NCBI RefSeq assembly: GCF_002127325.2
Contig: NC_035448.2
Location: 112,803,660-112,867,659, forward strand
DNA length: 64,000 nt
Origin: Helianthus annuus
Taxonomy: Eukaryota > Streptophyta > Magnoliopsida > Asterales > Asteraceae
Direction: 5' to 3'
Position 1 is the first letter of the stretch. The number at the start of each line of letters is the position of its first letter. The translations under genes and the position numbers were made by a program. Under the pieces are notes generated by a model. It was not told the origin of the DNA and did no database searches. It worked only from the letters and a program-made list of their open reading frames with translations. Below, one piece after another: positions 9,901 to 21,104 of this stretch.

Positions 9901-11666
9901 TCGTAAACATTTCTGCGCCTTTAAGTAAGAGATGATGCCAACCACAGCACCACTCTTGTCACCTTGTACTTCGAGAGGTTCCTGACTGGAGCGAGGAATA
10001 CGAATAACTTTTTCTTTGCATAAGATCTCTGCGTGATGTTGAGATAACCAATCCATGCCGATGACGACGTCGAAGCTACCCAAGACTATGGGTATAAGAT
10101 CAATCGTGAAAGTCTGACCCGCTAGAACAATGCTACAACCCTTGACTACATGAGCGGCTTCTACACTTTTACCGTTTGCTAGTTCTACGACGTGTTTAGT
10201 GTCTAAAGGTATTGGTGTACGTTTTAATAATTTACTCATTTTCAATGACATATAACTTGTATCAGCACCCGAATCAAATAAGACAGTAACGTAAATATCG
10301 TCGAGAAGAAACTTACCCATAACCACATTGGGATCATTCACTGCATCTCCTCGACCCAACACAAAAGCACGACCACGAGCTTCATTGCCGTTGTTGTTGT
10401 TGTTTCCCCCATTGTTGTTGTTACCATTACCCTGATTGTTGTTATTCCCGTTGCCCTGGTTGTTGTTATTGCGATTCTGGTTCAACTGGGGACAATCGCG
10501 TTTGTAGTGACCTTCAGCCCCACACTGGAAACACCCCCGGTTTCCACGCTGTGGCTGCTGCTGCTGATTCTGTGGAGCTGGCGGTGGAAGTTGCTGGTTC
10601 TGATTCACTGGTCGCGCGCTTCTACAATCTTTGGCCTCATGGCCCATCTTGTGGCACCTTTGGCATTGACTCCTGCGACATCTTCCACTGTGGTGTTTGT
10701 TGCACCTGCTGCACCACGGGTGATTTCCCTTATAACCACTATGTCCCTGACTGCCCGATGACTGCTGACTCGGACTTTGGTAATCGTTGGTGCGACGTTG
10801 CTGAGTTTGGGATTGAACAGACGCTGATCCCCTGCTGGAATCCCCGTCCCACTTTCTTTTATTCTCGCTGGGTGTGGCAGAAGTAGCAGCTGTTGGAGTG
10901 ACTGAAGTAACAGCTGTAGCAGTAGCGCCGACACGTTTTGGCAGTTTGCCCTGGTCTACTGCCTGATCTGTGATGCGATGAGCGAGGCGCTGAATTTCTT
11001 GGATGTTGTTGAGGTTAGCCGACGTAACGTGGCTCTGTATTTCTGGTGCCAAACCTTTGAGATACAACTCAATTCGCTTGTATGGTGGGTCTACCATGGT
11101 TGGACATAGCACAGCCAACTCGTTCGACCTCTTGGTGTAAGCTTCAATCTCTGAACCCACCATCTTCAAGTTGTACAACTCATCCTCCAACTTGTGAATG
11201 TCTTCTCTAGTGCAGTATTCCCTCTTGATCAGTTCTTTGAATTCATTCCAGGGTGTGGCGTTAGCAGCTGCCAACCCTAAAATCTGCACTTGTGCGTTCC
11301 ACCAAGTGAGCGCAATCCCTTCAAGTGTGCCAGTGGCGAACTTCACCCTGCGAGCCTCAGGGCATTCACACATTTCGAAAACCGACTCGATCTTTTCAAA
11401 CCAGTGGAGGAGTCCGACTGCCCCCTCCGTGCCACTGAACGAGCTAGGACGACAGTCCATGAAAGTCTTGAAGGTACACGCAGGTTGTTGCTGAGCGGGT
11501 TGACCTATTGTGTACGAATAGGGCAAAGTTAAGTACGAGAATTAATGTAGGATCTAAAGATCCTAGTGTTTATACTGCAGGGCACACTACCTGCTTGGGC
11601 GGCTGCAACTGCCGCAGCAACGAGAGCCTCTAGCTGGGCTTGAGTCATGGTAATTCGTGCGGCCAT
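6850..11666 (-). CDS. A1 gag-pol polyprotein with chromodomain
   Basis: Encodes the capsid and enzymes for reverse transcription and integration of a chromovirus. The open frame starts at an in-frame Met at 11526 (1,558 aa). I prefer a spliced model: exon 1 at 11666-11591 ([19 protein letters not shown]...), an 86-bp intron, and exon 2 from 11504, giving about 1,576 aa. Positions from Met11526: gag core ~60-165 (ALTWWNAQ); two zinc knuckles ~270-345 ([28 protein letters not shown]); protease ~415 ([10 protein letters not shown]); reverse transcriptase ~560-780 with [11 protein letters not shown] and catalytic FIDD ~747; RNase H ~890 (VYCDAS); integrase HHCC ~1085-1130, then catalytic D in MDFVTGLP, D in ISDRDARF and E in DGQSERT; GPF motif ~1390; chromodomain ~1450-1500 ([18 protein letters not shown]). 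No break was seen, so it may be functional. The last ~20 residues run into palindrome and polypurine sequence. Confidence 0.95.
11505..11590 (-). other. A1 gag intron (86 bp, phase 1)
   Basis: On the minus strand exon 1 ends GCCCAAGCAG, the intron starts GTAGTGTGCC and ends CGTACACAATAG, and exon 2 starts GTCAACCCGC. Joining restores a Gly codon and keeps the frame. A2 (86 bp) and B (83 bp) have an intron at the identical codon and phase. The unspliced frame contains a stop upstream of Met11526. Confidence 0.7.
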
Positions 11667-11973
11667 TGATCTTCACATCAAAGGCAACATAAGTGAGAAA
11701 GGTTCGCGAATAGTGCGATGACAGAAGAGTGTAAGCACATAAGTATTCTCATGCAATGACAAGTTGTGAGCAAGTAATGTAAGCATACTATGAGCAAAGT
11801 TCTATGCAAATTCTAGCATGTAGGCAATAAACATAAACCTTATTACCTAGGAAGTTGAGTCTTGCACGTGGAGCGAAGCGTCGTTGTGGATCGTTGAGAG
11901 CACTGTTCTGGTTATAGTCTGGTTTTAATAAAAACGTTTTTCACATATTAAAACCAAGTTCTCTATAACCAAT
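11667..11973 (-). other. A1 5' leader between primer site and gag
   Basis: About 307 bp of non-coding leader, closely matched in A2 (54025-54330). No long frame seen. Confidence 0.75.
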
Positions 11974-11986
11974 GGCTCTGATACCA
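11974..11986 (-). other. A1 primer-binding site (initiator Met tRNA)
   Basis: The minus strand reads TGGTATCAGAGCC, complementary to the 3' end of plant initiator Met tRNA. It lies 3 nt from the 5' LTR. Confidence 0.95.
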
Positions 11987-11989
11987 ATC

Positions 11990-14151
11990 TGTCACACCCC
12001 CAAAATCCACCTGCGGAGTATCACCGCTTGGGAGCGTGACTGACCAGGATCAAGCCACCAATCATACAGAACATTGTATAAAATAAAAGTAAATGCAATA
12101 TAATCCAAACCATTTCCATATGAAAGGTGTTTCCAAAACATAAGTAAGTTGTCATTGTTTAGCGGAAGCGTATTATTGTAAAACCCATAGCAATTAAGTA
12201 TCAAATATCAAAAGTGTTCAATAAAATAATCAAGATCCAAGCCCCACAACGACCAGCTCCTCCGTGTGCAAGCTCCATTATGTACCTAAGGTCCTGCAAG
12301 GCATGCAGCAGATAATCAACAAACTAGTTGAGCGAGTTCACAGTTTATAGTTTAGTTTGGGTAATAGTGCGTTTGTTCAATTAAGTTTCGTATCGTATCA
12401 GTTCCATCGCGGCCTCACAGGCATGTGTGCGAAAATTATGTTCGTTAGTTCGCGACCATAGTCTTTACCGACCAGGGTGTGTGCGAAGGCAGTTCATCAG
12501 TTCGTTCGCGACCATAGTCTTTACCGACCAGGGTGGGTGCGAAGGCAGTTGAGTAGTTCGTAAGCATCAACAGTTTAATCGTTCGTTACAGTATCAAAGT
12601 ATGCACAAGTAATCATCCAACCCATTCCCACCCTGGGAACCCATGCCTTGGCTGTGTGAACTCACCTTGGTTTGCTCGGTATGCTAGGTTATGCACTCAC
12701 TAGTAATTAATCACGTCCTATTGTATGCACGTATAACAAATCAGTTCATGTTCGCAATGATACGCGTGCAATTTAATGTTCACATAACAGTCAGTTTGCA
12801 TATCGGCACAACACGTATTGTTTCACATCAAACCATCAGCTAGTGTACACGAATACCAATGTTAACATTCATCACTAATCATGGCATGCCAAATCAATCA
12901 AACATACATTCCAACATTAAAATATGTTCATAATTATATATCTTTCGATCCACCCTTATCTTTCGGTACATTAGTGATCTTTCGATACACAGTTATCACA
13001 GTTATCCTTCGGACCGAAAGTTATGTTTCGAACCAATGCCATCTTTCGACCAACTGTCATCTTTCGGTCAACTTAATTATGTTTCGGTCAATGCTATCCT
13101 TCGGTCAATGCTCCTATGGTTCGGTCAAAGCTATCCTTCGGTCAACACTACTATGGTTCGACTAACAAGCATCTTTCGACCACAACTATGTTTCGAGTAG
13201 CAATATCTTTCGACAATTAACAGTTACGTTTGATCACAATCAGTTACGGATATCATGCAGTCAATTACAGAAACAGAAACCCTAATCATCTACAGCCGTC
13301 ATCATCATTAACAAGCACATTTCATATATTCAATCTCAAGAACCCTAACCGAAATCATGAACAATAACCATATTCATTCGGATTACTATCAAGACATAAC
13401 AACCTCATGTAAACTGATTTCATAATAACCCGATTTCACTAATATATCAACAAGTTATCAATCCGGAGCATACATCGTCACAGTAACATAACAAGCACCA
13501 TTGAATCGATTTAAACTTATTATCATGCCATACAACTACAAGATCATCTTTATACGATTCCTATCATTCAACATACAATCAATTCGAGTCGTTCTTAATC
13601 AAAGCATGTAATAATAATAACATCATGTCATCAACGATGATAGTGAAACACTAACCGGATTAGGGGATTGAAACTAGTGGGGTTTCGGGTGCACAAGAAC
13701 TTTCAGCCGACTCCAAGACTTCGAGAGAGAGGGAAAGGTATTAGGGTTTTTAGAAACTAACTGCCGGTTACATGCATCACGTATTTAAACGTATTACAGA
13801 AATGGGCCAAGCCCATTAGAAAGGCTGGGCCGAAAGATGTCGAAGGATGGAGTCTTTGGTCGAAGGATATGTTTCGAGATCCTTCGAACCGGAAGCTGAT
13901 CCTTCGAGTCGAAGGATATGTTTCGAGATCCTTCGAACTGTGTGCCATGCTTCGTGATCTAGACTAAGTGTTTTTAATAATAAATCTAATATTATATTCT
14001 ACCACAGCAAGTAATCACATATGACAAAACGACAATACGTTTCATTAAAATACATCGCGTACAATTTCAAGTCCACAATCCAAACAACTAAACAGTCAAA
14101 GTCAACGCGCATTTAATGCGAAAGTGAAAGTCAGAAACTCGAGTTGTCACA
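11990..14151 (-). repeat. A1 5' LTR (2,162 bp)
   Basis: Same length as the 3' LTR at a constant offset of 7,313 bp, with no mismatch seen by eye. Motifs correspond: 56-bp duplication at 12451, TTTCGGTC cluster at 12937-13218, TATA-like site near 13781-13792, candidate leader intron at 12294-12665. It ends at 14151, followed by TSD TGTAT. Confidence 0.95.
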
Positions 14152-14156
14152 TGTAT

Positions 14157-14460
14157 GCTCACCAACCTTTTGTGTTGACATATACTTTAATACATGTTGC
14201 ACAAAACGTATGATAACGCTCGAAGAAATCTACATAGGATGGATTAGAAAGGCACCTAATTTCGATGTTTTGTATTTCCTTTTGTTTAATTATGTTATGA
14301 ACAAGTTGTTGTAGTTTCCTTTCAAACTTTGTACCCTTGGAATTAGAAATGAAATGAAATATTGTTATTTAAATTATTGTCACTTCTAGTTTGTTATGAA
14401 GTCTCGAGAAGTCTCATTTTGTCTAGCTCTGATGTTTTCACCATCGGTTGGGGTGTGACA
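14157..14460 (+). repeat. Element E0 5' LTR, right piece
   Basis: Resumes after the A1 target duplication and ends GGTTGGGGTGTGACA at 14460, the same LTR terminus as A, B and C, directly before a primer site. Confidence 0.75.
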
Positions 14461-14463
14461 GAT

Positions 14464-14476
14464 TGGTAGCAGAGCC
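14464..14476 (+). other. E0 primer-binding site (degenerate)
   Basis: TGGTAGCAGAGCC, one mismatch from the iMet site TGGTATCAGAGCC. The mismatch agrees with the age of this element. Confidence 0.8.
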
Positions 14477-15411
14477 ATAACTATAGGGAATCAGGAAAAA
14501 ATGCCATGATTTGACCTAGTTTATAGCTAAGCATGTTTGTTGACCATTCTTGTTATCATTGCTTAAAATACTTGAATTCTCCCTATTTTGCTTCTCATCT
14601 CCTTGTCTTGTCTCAAAATACATGCCTTTCCTAAGGCAAAGTTTACAACACAATTTGAAGATGTGAAGACACTCTCATACCACAAACGAGAAGATCTCAC
14701 CAAAATAGGCGTGAAAACCCTCACTTTAGTGATATCTCTCAACCCACGGATATTGATTTTACAAAATTATACCATCAAGATAGGAGTGATTTCCACACCT
14801 TGATGGGAATTTCACCATAGTCATTCTAGTGGACCCTTATGAATGAGTCGGATGTAGTTCCTTATCTCGTTTGGTAAATACCAACCACATTTAGGGAACA
14901 ACATTATCAAGTTAGGGGTGATATCCGCATCTTGATGACTAGTCCCACTCCTCGATTTTCAATCCCGCCAAAGTCTCGAACTTTCGATTGAGTAGGGACA
15001 TGTAGTAACCTGAAGGTGAATATCATTAACCGAAATTTCAGCGAGAGTATTCTACTTATTAGGCCAAAATATGCTTCCCAAACTCAAAAGAAATTTCTAC
15101 CACTTTGGAATAGTCTTAGTTTCATTCCGAGACACTCCAAGATTTTACATTGAATCTCTTTTATGCTATATCAGTTTTAATGTGTTTTACATTTGATAAC
15201 TCCTTTATTTCAAAAGTTAAAATCCCGAATCGCGCTATACTCGCAATCTAAAACAACAAAGATAGTCGAGAACAAACTAAATTTACAATTCTTTCGTTAT
15301 TGTTTGGTTATATTCAAAGTAAATTCATGATATGCTTATGTGATCATCTAGAAACCTACATGATATGTGACATACTACCATGCTAATTGTGCAAACTTAT
15401 TCAAAAATCCA
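14477..15411 (+). other. E0 leader, non-coding
   Basis: About 0.9 kb without a recognisable frame between the primer site and gag. It includes two similar segments about the phrase ATCAAG[AT]TAGG[AG]GTGAT (near 14775 and 14909), probably an old internal duplication. Confidence 0.5.
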
Positions 15412-16631
15412 TGGATCAAGTCTCTTCCATCCATTTACTCGATATTATAGATGTTTTCAAGCCGTAACTCGAACTCGAAAAGGAGTTCCAAGTCGAGCTC
15501 CAACAAGAAAATGATCGCCTTCATGGCCAAGCAAATGGCCCAAATTATCCCCGACATCGTGAGTAAGATCAAATGCCCCTCAAGCCTCGGTTGAATCCAA
15601 ACCCGAAACTCCCAAACCTACCACTTTCCACTACACTTAGCCACTTGCCATCCAAAACCATTCACCGGTCATGACGGTGCCACTAAGATGCTAGAATAGT
15701 TTGATAGCGTCGAGGTATTGTTCATTAACAGCGAATGTCCCGACCACCTCAAGACCCGAAGCGCTACAGAAGTCTTCGAGTCGAGAGCCCTCAATTGATG
15801 GAAGAACGAGCGTAACATCTGCGAAAACGATGAGGCTTACGCCCTACCATGGGCCAAGGTCAAACAACTTATAATCATCGAATTGTGTCCTCCCCACAAG
15901 CAACAAAATCTCGAGGAAGAATTTTGGCACCTTAAGCAAGTGGGTGACAACAACCTTGCTTACACCACTCGCTTCAAGCAATTGAGCATCACTGTCCTTC
16001 ACATAGTTAGCACACCCGAGCGTGTGATTACGAAATACCTCAAGGGCCTCCGATATCATTCAAGCCACTAGGTCTGACACCATCGAGTTAGTCTACCGCC
16101 TAGCCGCTGCCTCAACGAAAACCGTGTGAGAGATGGCCACTCCTCAACCCAAGCTACCATCAAAACTGCCAACTAAGCCACCACCGAACCTACCACCGAA
16201 CCCACTCCATCCAAACCACCACCCAGAACCAACTTTAGCGGTAAGAAACGTAAGCAATCAAGCTGCAATTTCGCCGTGGTAACCCCACAAAAAAACCCCA
16301 ACAACAACAACTCACCAACCCAAACCCCGAGCCGGCCAAGCGATCCTACACTGGGGCGTTTCCCAAGTGTAACACTTGCAGCTACCACCACCCAACCACA
16401 ACCACGTGCCGCCTTTGCACTACTTGGAATGGGTTTGGGCATTTCAACACCCAATGCCGAAGTGGTCCTAAAGCACAAGGTAACCAAGCCCAAGCCCAAA
16501 ACCAAAACCAACCACCGACAAACAATGGTCGTGTGTGTTACAAGTGTGGCGACCCGAATCACTTGAGCCCGCAATGCCTAAGCCCAAGCTCAAGCCCCTT
16601 CTAGACATCAGGTGCACAGTGACAATAATGT
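15412..16631 (+). pseudogene. E0 gag (decayed)
   Basis: Gag remnant of an old gypsy element. The best-preserved stretch, at 15900-16060, reads FWHLKQVGDNNLAYTTRFKQ and ends near KYLKGL, matching the retrotransposon gag core. A bipartite zinc-finger zone follows: CNTCSYHH...CRLC...GFGHFNTQC at about 16368-16457, and CYKCGDPNHLSPQC (CX2CX4HX4C) at 16536-16577. Stops and frame changes occur throughout, so it cannot make a full Gag. The start at 15412 (an ATG before the preserved region) is nominal. Confidence 0.75.
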
Positions 16632-17931
16632 CATGAACGGTACGTTTCTCGTAAATTGATTATGTGCTTCCATGCTATTTGATACTGGTGAGGATAAAAG
16701 TTTTGTATCCATTGAATTCGAACCATTACTTAAATGTACATGAACTAACCTATCAAACCCTTTCAACGTCGAAGTCGCCAACTGAAAATCCATAACCGTT
16801 GAATCCGTTCTTAATGATTGAACCCTAAATCTCAACAAACACGGATTCCCTATCGAACTCATACCCATGCAATTGGGTAGCTTCATAAATTCCGTGCCGA
16901 AGTCGTTTGCTTTGAAAAGTTTATTCGCCTCCCACTTCCGTCCGGTGACATCTTGCACATATATGCTGAGAAACCATCAAAGGGTCTCTAGCTGATGTTG
17001 TACACTTAAGTGCACAAATACTTGCGCAAAGAGTACCTTGCCTTTCTAGCCCAAGCTGTGGAAAAAAACACAAAGGAAAAAGTGTAAGTGACGTTCCTGT
17101 TGTTTGTGACTTTCCCGATGTTTTTCCTGAAGACCTACCAGGTCCTCCTTTTCCTTGTTCTGTGGATTTTTGTATTGACCTCATACCCGGCGCTACACTC
17201 GTTGCTAAATCCCCGTACCATCTCGCACCTTCAGAGATGCAAGAGCTATCAAGCCAACTTTAAGAATTACTTGATAAATGCTTCAAATGCCCTAGTACTT
17301 CTCCTTGGGGCGCTCCAATCCTTTTTTTCAAAAAGAAGGATGGTTCCTTATGTATATGTATCGATTACCGTGAACTTAACAAAGTGACCGTTAAGAATCG
17401 TTATCCCCTTCCTCAGATCGACGACCTTTTCGATCAATTTTAAGGCGCCACATGTTTCTCTAAGATCGATCTTCTTTTAAGTTATCATCAACTCCGAGTC
17501 CTCAAAGAGTACATTCCAAAAACTGCCTTTCGTACTAGATACAGTCACTACGGGGTCGTTGTCATGCCTTTCGGTTTGAACAATGTAGTCGCGGTCTTCA
17601 TGGATTTGATGAACCGTCTTACCTCTCACCTCATTAATCGAAAAAGATAAACCTTTTGTTTGGGGTCCGAAAAAAGAGGAGTCTTTTCAAATTCTCAAGA
17701 ACTTGCTTTGCAATGATCCTATCCTAGCTCTTCCCGAGGAAACGATGACTTCGTTATCTATTGTGATGCTTCCAACCAATGTCTCGACTATGTTCATATC
17801 CAACATGACAAGGTTATTGCCTATGCATCACGACAACTCAAAATACATAAGAAGAACTACACCACCCATGATCTTGAACTTGTTGCGGTTGTTTTTGCGT
17901 TAAAGATTTGGTGACACTACCTGTGACATCT
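16632..17931 (+). pseudogene. E0 pol remnant: protease, RT, RNase H
   Basis: Protease is recognisable as LFDTGEDKSFVS (16675-16710), with Glu where Ser or Ala is usual. Reverse transcriptase is present from [17 protein letters not shown] (about 17360) through VMPFGL and MDLMNRL. The part carrying the catalytic FIDD box is missing: at about 17640 the sequence jumps to a region upstream of RNase H. RNase H is seen as YCDAS, then IAYASRQLK and NYTTHDLEL. Several stops and frameshifts interrupt it, for example TGA where Arg is expected in KIW-HYL. The element is cut at 17931 by element C, so integrase is not here; the rest would lie past C, beyond the window. Confidence 0.8.
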
Positions 17932-18558
17932 GTGCCTCTTCAACCATTAAAAAAAATACCAAATCAATGAAATATTGTGTTTCAAACATGGGATTTGTAT
18001 AAATATGTGTATCATTGGCACATATCAATTCTTGTTCGATTTCGAGCTTTAAATCGCTTTCTGGAAGGTTATATGCGAACTAATGCGTAAACGTAATCAG
18101 TTTAACGCGACAAACATTCTGGAATAGTGACATAGGCTTAACATACCATAAATAACCTTTACATAACTTAGAAATATGTTCTGGAGGGTTTGGTGTGGCG
18201 AAATCAAGTTTATTCGATCACAGGGACTATTTGCGTCAAACTGCAAAAGTATACCGAATCGAATGGTAACGAACACTCCGGAACTTGATCATAAGTTAAA
18301 CATGCCCTAAATATCCTTTACATAGCTTAGAAATAAGCTTTGAGGTGTTTGGTGCGCAAAAATAAACTTATTTGATCAATGGGGACTAAAAGCGTCAAAA
18401 AATGCATAAGTTTGTATTTTCGCGCATATCTTACGTTCTGAATATATCTGGACTTCCAAAAATTTAGGTAATCATTAAAATATTTTATTTTGATGATTAG
18501 CATGATAAAATTCCATTCGTCGTTTAATTTAGATCGTTTTTGCATTCGTTACGACTTC
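17932..18558 (+). repeat. C 5' LTR, part 1
   Basis: Starts TGTGACATCTGTGCCTCTTC, matching the 3' LTR at 42757. Ends at the B target duplication ACTTC (18554-18558). Confidence 0.9.
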
Positions 18559-19364
18559 TGTGACAACCCGAGATTTCAAGGCCTTTCTGTTTGCTTATCA
18601 TTGATATCACAGTCCTGTTTTGTAGTTCGCCTCCCATTGTATCATTTTATTAACTTTGAATGATTAAGAGTTTATGTTTAGTGATTTATGTTAGTGATTA
18701 TTGTTTAAAGCTTAAGATAAATGCTTAATGGAAATTTAGTGTGACAAATAACCTGAACATTAACCTTAGACGAAACCAAGGGATTTTCGTCATCAGGAGG
18801 CCGACGAAACATGAGTTTCATCGGTGGTCTAGTGTTTCGTCGCAAGGGGTTTAGGCCCAGAACCGGTTGTGGCCCAATGGCCTGTTTGATCTATTTAAAC
18901 GAACATGAGGGTTACGGAACACCACTTTAGCAAACCCTAATCTATCTCCGGGAGTTCGACGGCAGCCTGTTCCAGTTTGAAGCTTTTGTGTGTATTGTTA
19001 TCTTTCTTTCGCTCTAACCAATCTTCGTGATCAACACTTCTCGGTTAGTTCTTTTTATTACAATCCAGATTTGATTTCCTGTGTAGTTGATCTTGTTCTA
19101 TTCGAGGTTTGATGGTATGAATGCTTTTGCAATAACACATTGATCGGATTCAAACAGTAGGGATATATTTAGGGTTGGTTGTTAATATAAGACTCGATAG
19201 ATTGATACTGAATCTGAGGAAATAGGAACATGTATGATGCTAGATGATCTGTGTATGTCTATACTCATTGTGTGGATTGCTAAATCTGTATGATTAGTTT
19301 AATGATTGTTCATATTCATGGTACATGTTAGCATCACACGAGATAGTAACCGTCTGTTAGGGTT

Positions 19365-19496
19365 AGCGACGAAACCTGTATACTTTCGTCGCATGTCACT
19401 TGACGAAACATGTAAACTTTCGTCACTAGATAACTCGACGAAACTTGTACACTTTCGTCGCATGGCAACTTGACGAAACATGTAATGTTTCGTCAT
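19365..19496 (+). repeat. Four hairpin units GACGAAAC...TTTCGTC in the B LTR
   Basis: Four successive units of about 30-35 bp, each with GACGAAAC, a 6-8 nt centre such as CTGTATAC, and TTTCGTC, so each can fold. A related pair is at 18771-18840. The 3' LTR has the array at 26716-26839 with several CG to TG changes. Confidence 0.8.
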
Positions 19497-19874
19497 AAAG
19501 GATGTTCACCGGGGAGGTTTCGCATGAACAGTCGGTTACAATGTTTACATAAATTGCAAGTGTAATAGTGAATGACTGTATTAATAAAACTGTAGTATCT
19601 ACTAATTAACGATGTTTAATGATGATCAAGTGACATAATTTAGGTCTTACACCTAGTACACAGAACTGTTAAGCATGAATACGGAACATACACGTGCAAT
19701 GTGGATTGAATAAGTTATGTAACTGCTATGTGCCATTCGGGAATCACTGTGTGTAATGCATATTGTCATTTGTATGTAAACTTGTGAATGTGAACTGATT
19801 ATGCGCACATAAATACCGTACGCTTTGATTGGATTATTTGTGAACAAGTAATTAATCATACCAAGCAAATCAAG

Positions 19875-20290
19875 GTGAGTTCACTACTCTTTTCCAAGCA
19901 TGCGTCTCGAGGAGGGACATCTAGTAAACGTTGCAGGGAGGAATGCTGGGTTATTGGGATGTTTGTTAATACTCGCATGTCTATCACCTAAGTCCCATCT
20001 ACTGATCGTTGTCGGGGAGGCAACGGGATATTAGTTAATAGCGCTATTTAGGCTTGGCAACCTCACACTGTACCGGGGAGGTCAGGATTGAACTAATGAT
20101 CCCAGTCTTAACCATTGTTTTGATAGAGGCAATGGGGTTTAGGCAAAACAACTTTAAGCCATCAGCGGTGAACGAGTTATTACAACATTAAATCGTTGTA
20201 TCGACTTAAACTCATATCTGGCAACTAAAACGTGTTAACAAACTTTGAACTCACCAGCGTCGTCTGACACACTTGTCTGCATGCTTGCAG
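19875..20290 (+). other. Candidate leader intron inside the B LTR
   Basis: Donor ATCAAG/GTGAGTTCAC and acceptor CATGCTTGCAG/GTCG, 416 bp apart. The 3' LTR keeps both sites at the same length (27220-27635). The flanks resemble those of A1 and A2 despite divergent LTRs. Confidence 0.5.
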
Positions 20291-20594
20291 GTCGTTAGAA
20301 TCTTGGTTATGGACTTGCTATCTGGGAGTACTGAAGTGGTCATGGATCGAGACTCTTGGATACTAGCTTTGTTGATTATGAACTCATGTCTTGAAAACAA
20401 TTAACTTACAGTTTACATTATGCTTCCGATGAATACTTACTTTGGTTCAACTTACGGTTTGGATTTATATTTTGAAATGAATGGAATGTTTTATTTAAAT
20501 ACTATGCGTAGTTCAATGTGATTGGTGGCTTGGATCCTGGTACCTCGCACGTCCCGCGGTGTTTCCGCATGTGTATTTTGGGGGTGTGACAGTT

Positions 20595-20607
20595 TGGTAT
20601 CAGAGCC
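20595..20607 (+). other. B primer-binding site (initiator Met tRNA)
   Basis: TGGTATCAGAGCC, 3 nt after the LTR end. Confidence 0.95.
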
Positions 20608-21104
20608 ACTGGTTATAGTGAACTAGGTTTTAAACGTTTTTATAAACCAGACTATAACCGAACAACTTCAAAAATCGACCATGACACTCAGCTCCAGATT
20701 GCAAGGTTCATCTTCTGTTTACTTTATGCATTACTTGTTTAGTAGTCACACACTCACAGTTTGCATGAAACGACATACTAGATACTATGGTGATTTGATA
20801 GTGCGACACTACTCTTCGACTTTTGTGATTCGTAATTCTGTAATAGCTTCTGTTTTGCTACTTGAATGCGGCGGAAACTTTTAGCGCAAGTTAAGAGGCA
20901 TTGAGATGAGCATGCAAATTGCCTTATTATAATGGGTGCACACATAATAATAACGTGAGATGCATGTAAGTCCCAGTGAGGCTTAACGAGTGTGAGAAGG
21001 GTTCTGCCCTATTGTGTGTAAACTTGGTAGTTGTAAATTTCATGTGAGACTTGACTCTTACCTCATCTCGACTCTTAATTTGTTCCCTCTCCTTATATAG
21101 AATC
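20608..21104 (+). other. B leader, non-coding
   Basis: About 0.5 kb between primer site and gag; the short frame at 20681-20884 has no recognisable motif. Confidence 0.6.

Larger units (their letters stand above)
4677..14151 (-). mobile_element. A1: complete Ty3/gypsy chromovirus (Tekay/Del-like)
   Basis: A full element on the minus strand: LTRs of 2,162 bp at 4677-6838 and 11990-14151, a primer-binding site at 11974-11986, gag-pol at 6850-11666 and a polypurine tract at 6839-6850. The ends are TGTCACA...TGTCACA on the plus strand (TGTGACA inverted ends). It is flanked by a perfect 5-bp duplication TGTAT (4672-4676 and 14152-14156). I saw no difference between the LTRs, so insertion is very recent. 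It sits inside the 5' LTR of E0. The C-terminal chromodomain and iMet primer site place it among chromoviruses; the Tekay clade name is inferred. Confidence 0.95.
4085..17931 (+). mobile_element. E0: old, decayed Ty3/gypsy element, outermost host of the nest
   Basis: Consists of the split 5' LTR, primer site, gag and pol remnants, with A1 nested inside the LTR and element C inserted in RNase H. The remainder (integrase, 3' LTR) is not in the window and is expected after the distal end of C. The left boundary is uncertain. Confidence 0.65.
18559..20591 (+). repeat. B 5' LTR
   Basis: Starts TGTGACAACCCGAG and ends GGGGGTGTGACA. TATA-like CTATTTAAACG near 18891-18901; palindromic GACGAAAC/TTTCGTC array at 19365-19496; candidate leader intron at 19875-20290. 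Confidence 0.95.

Noticed and set aside
6850..11532. Many open frames on the plus strand opposite A1 gag-pol (and at 49298-53890 opposite A2).
   Set aside because: They mirror the coding strand, carry no domains of their own, and recur only because A1 and A2 are similar.
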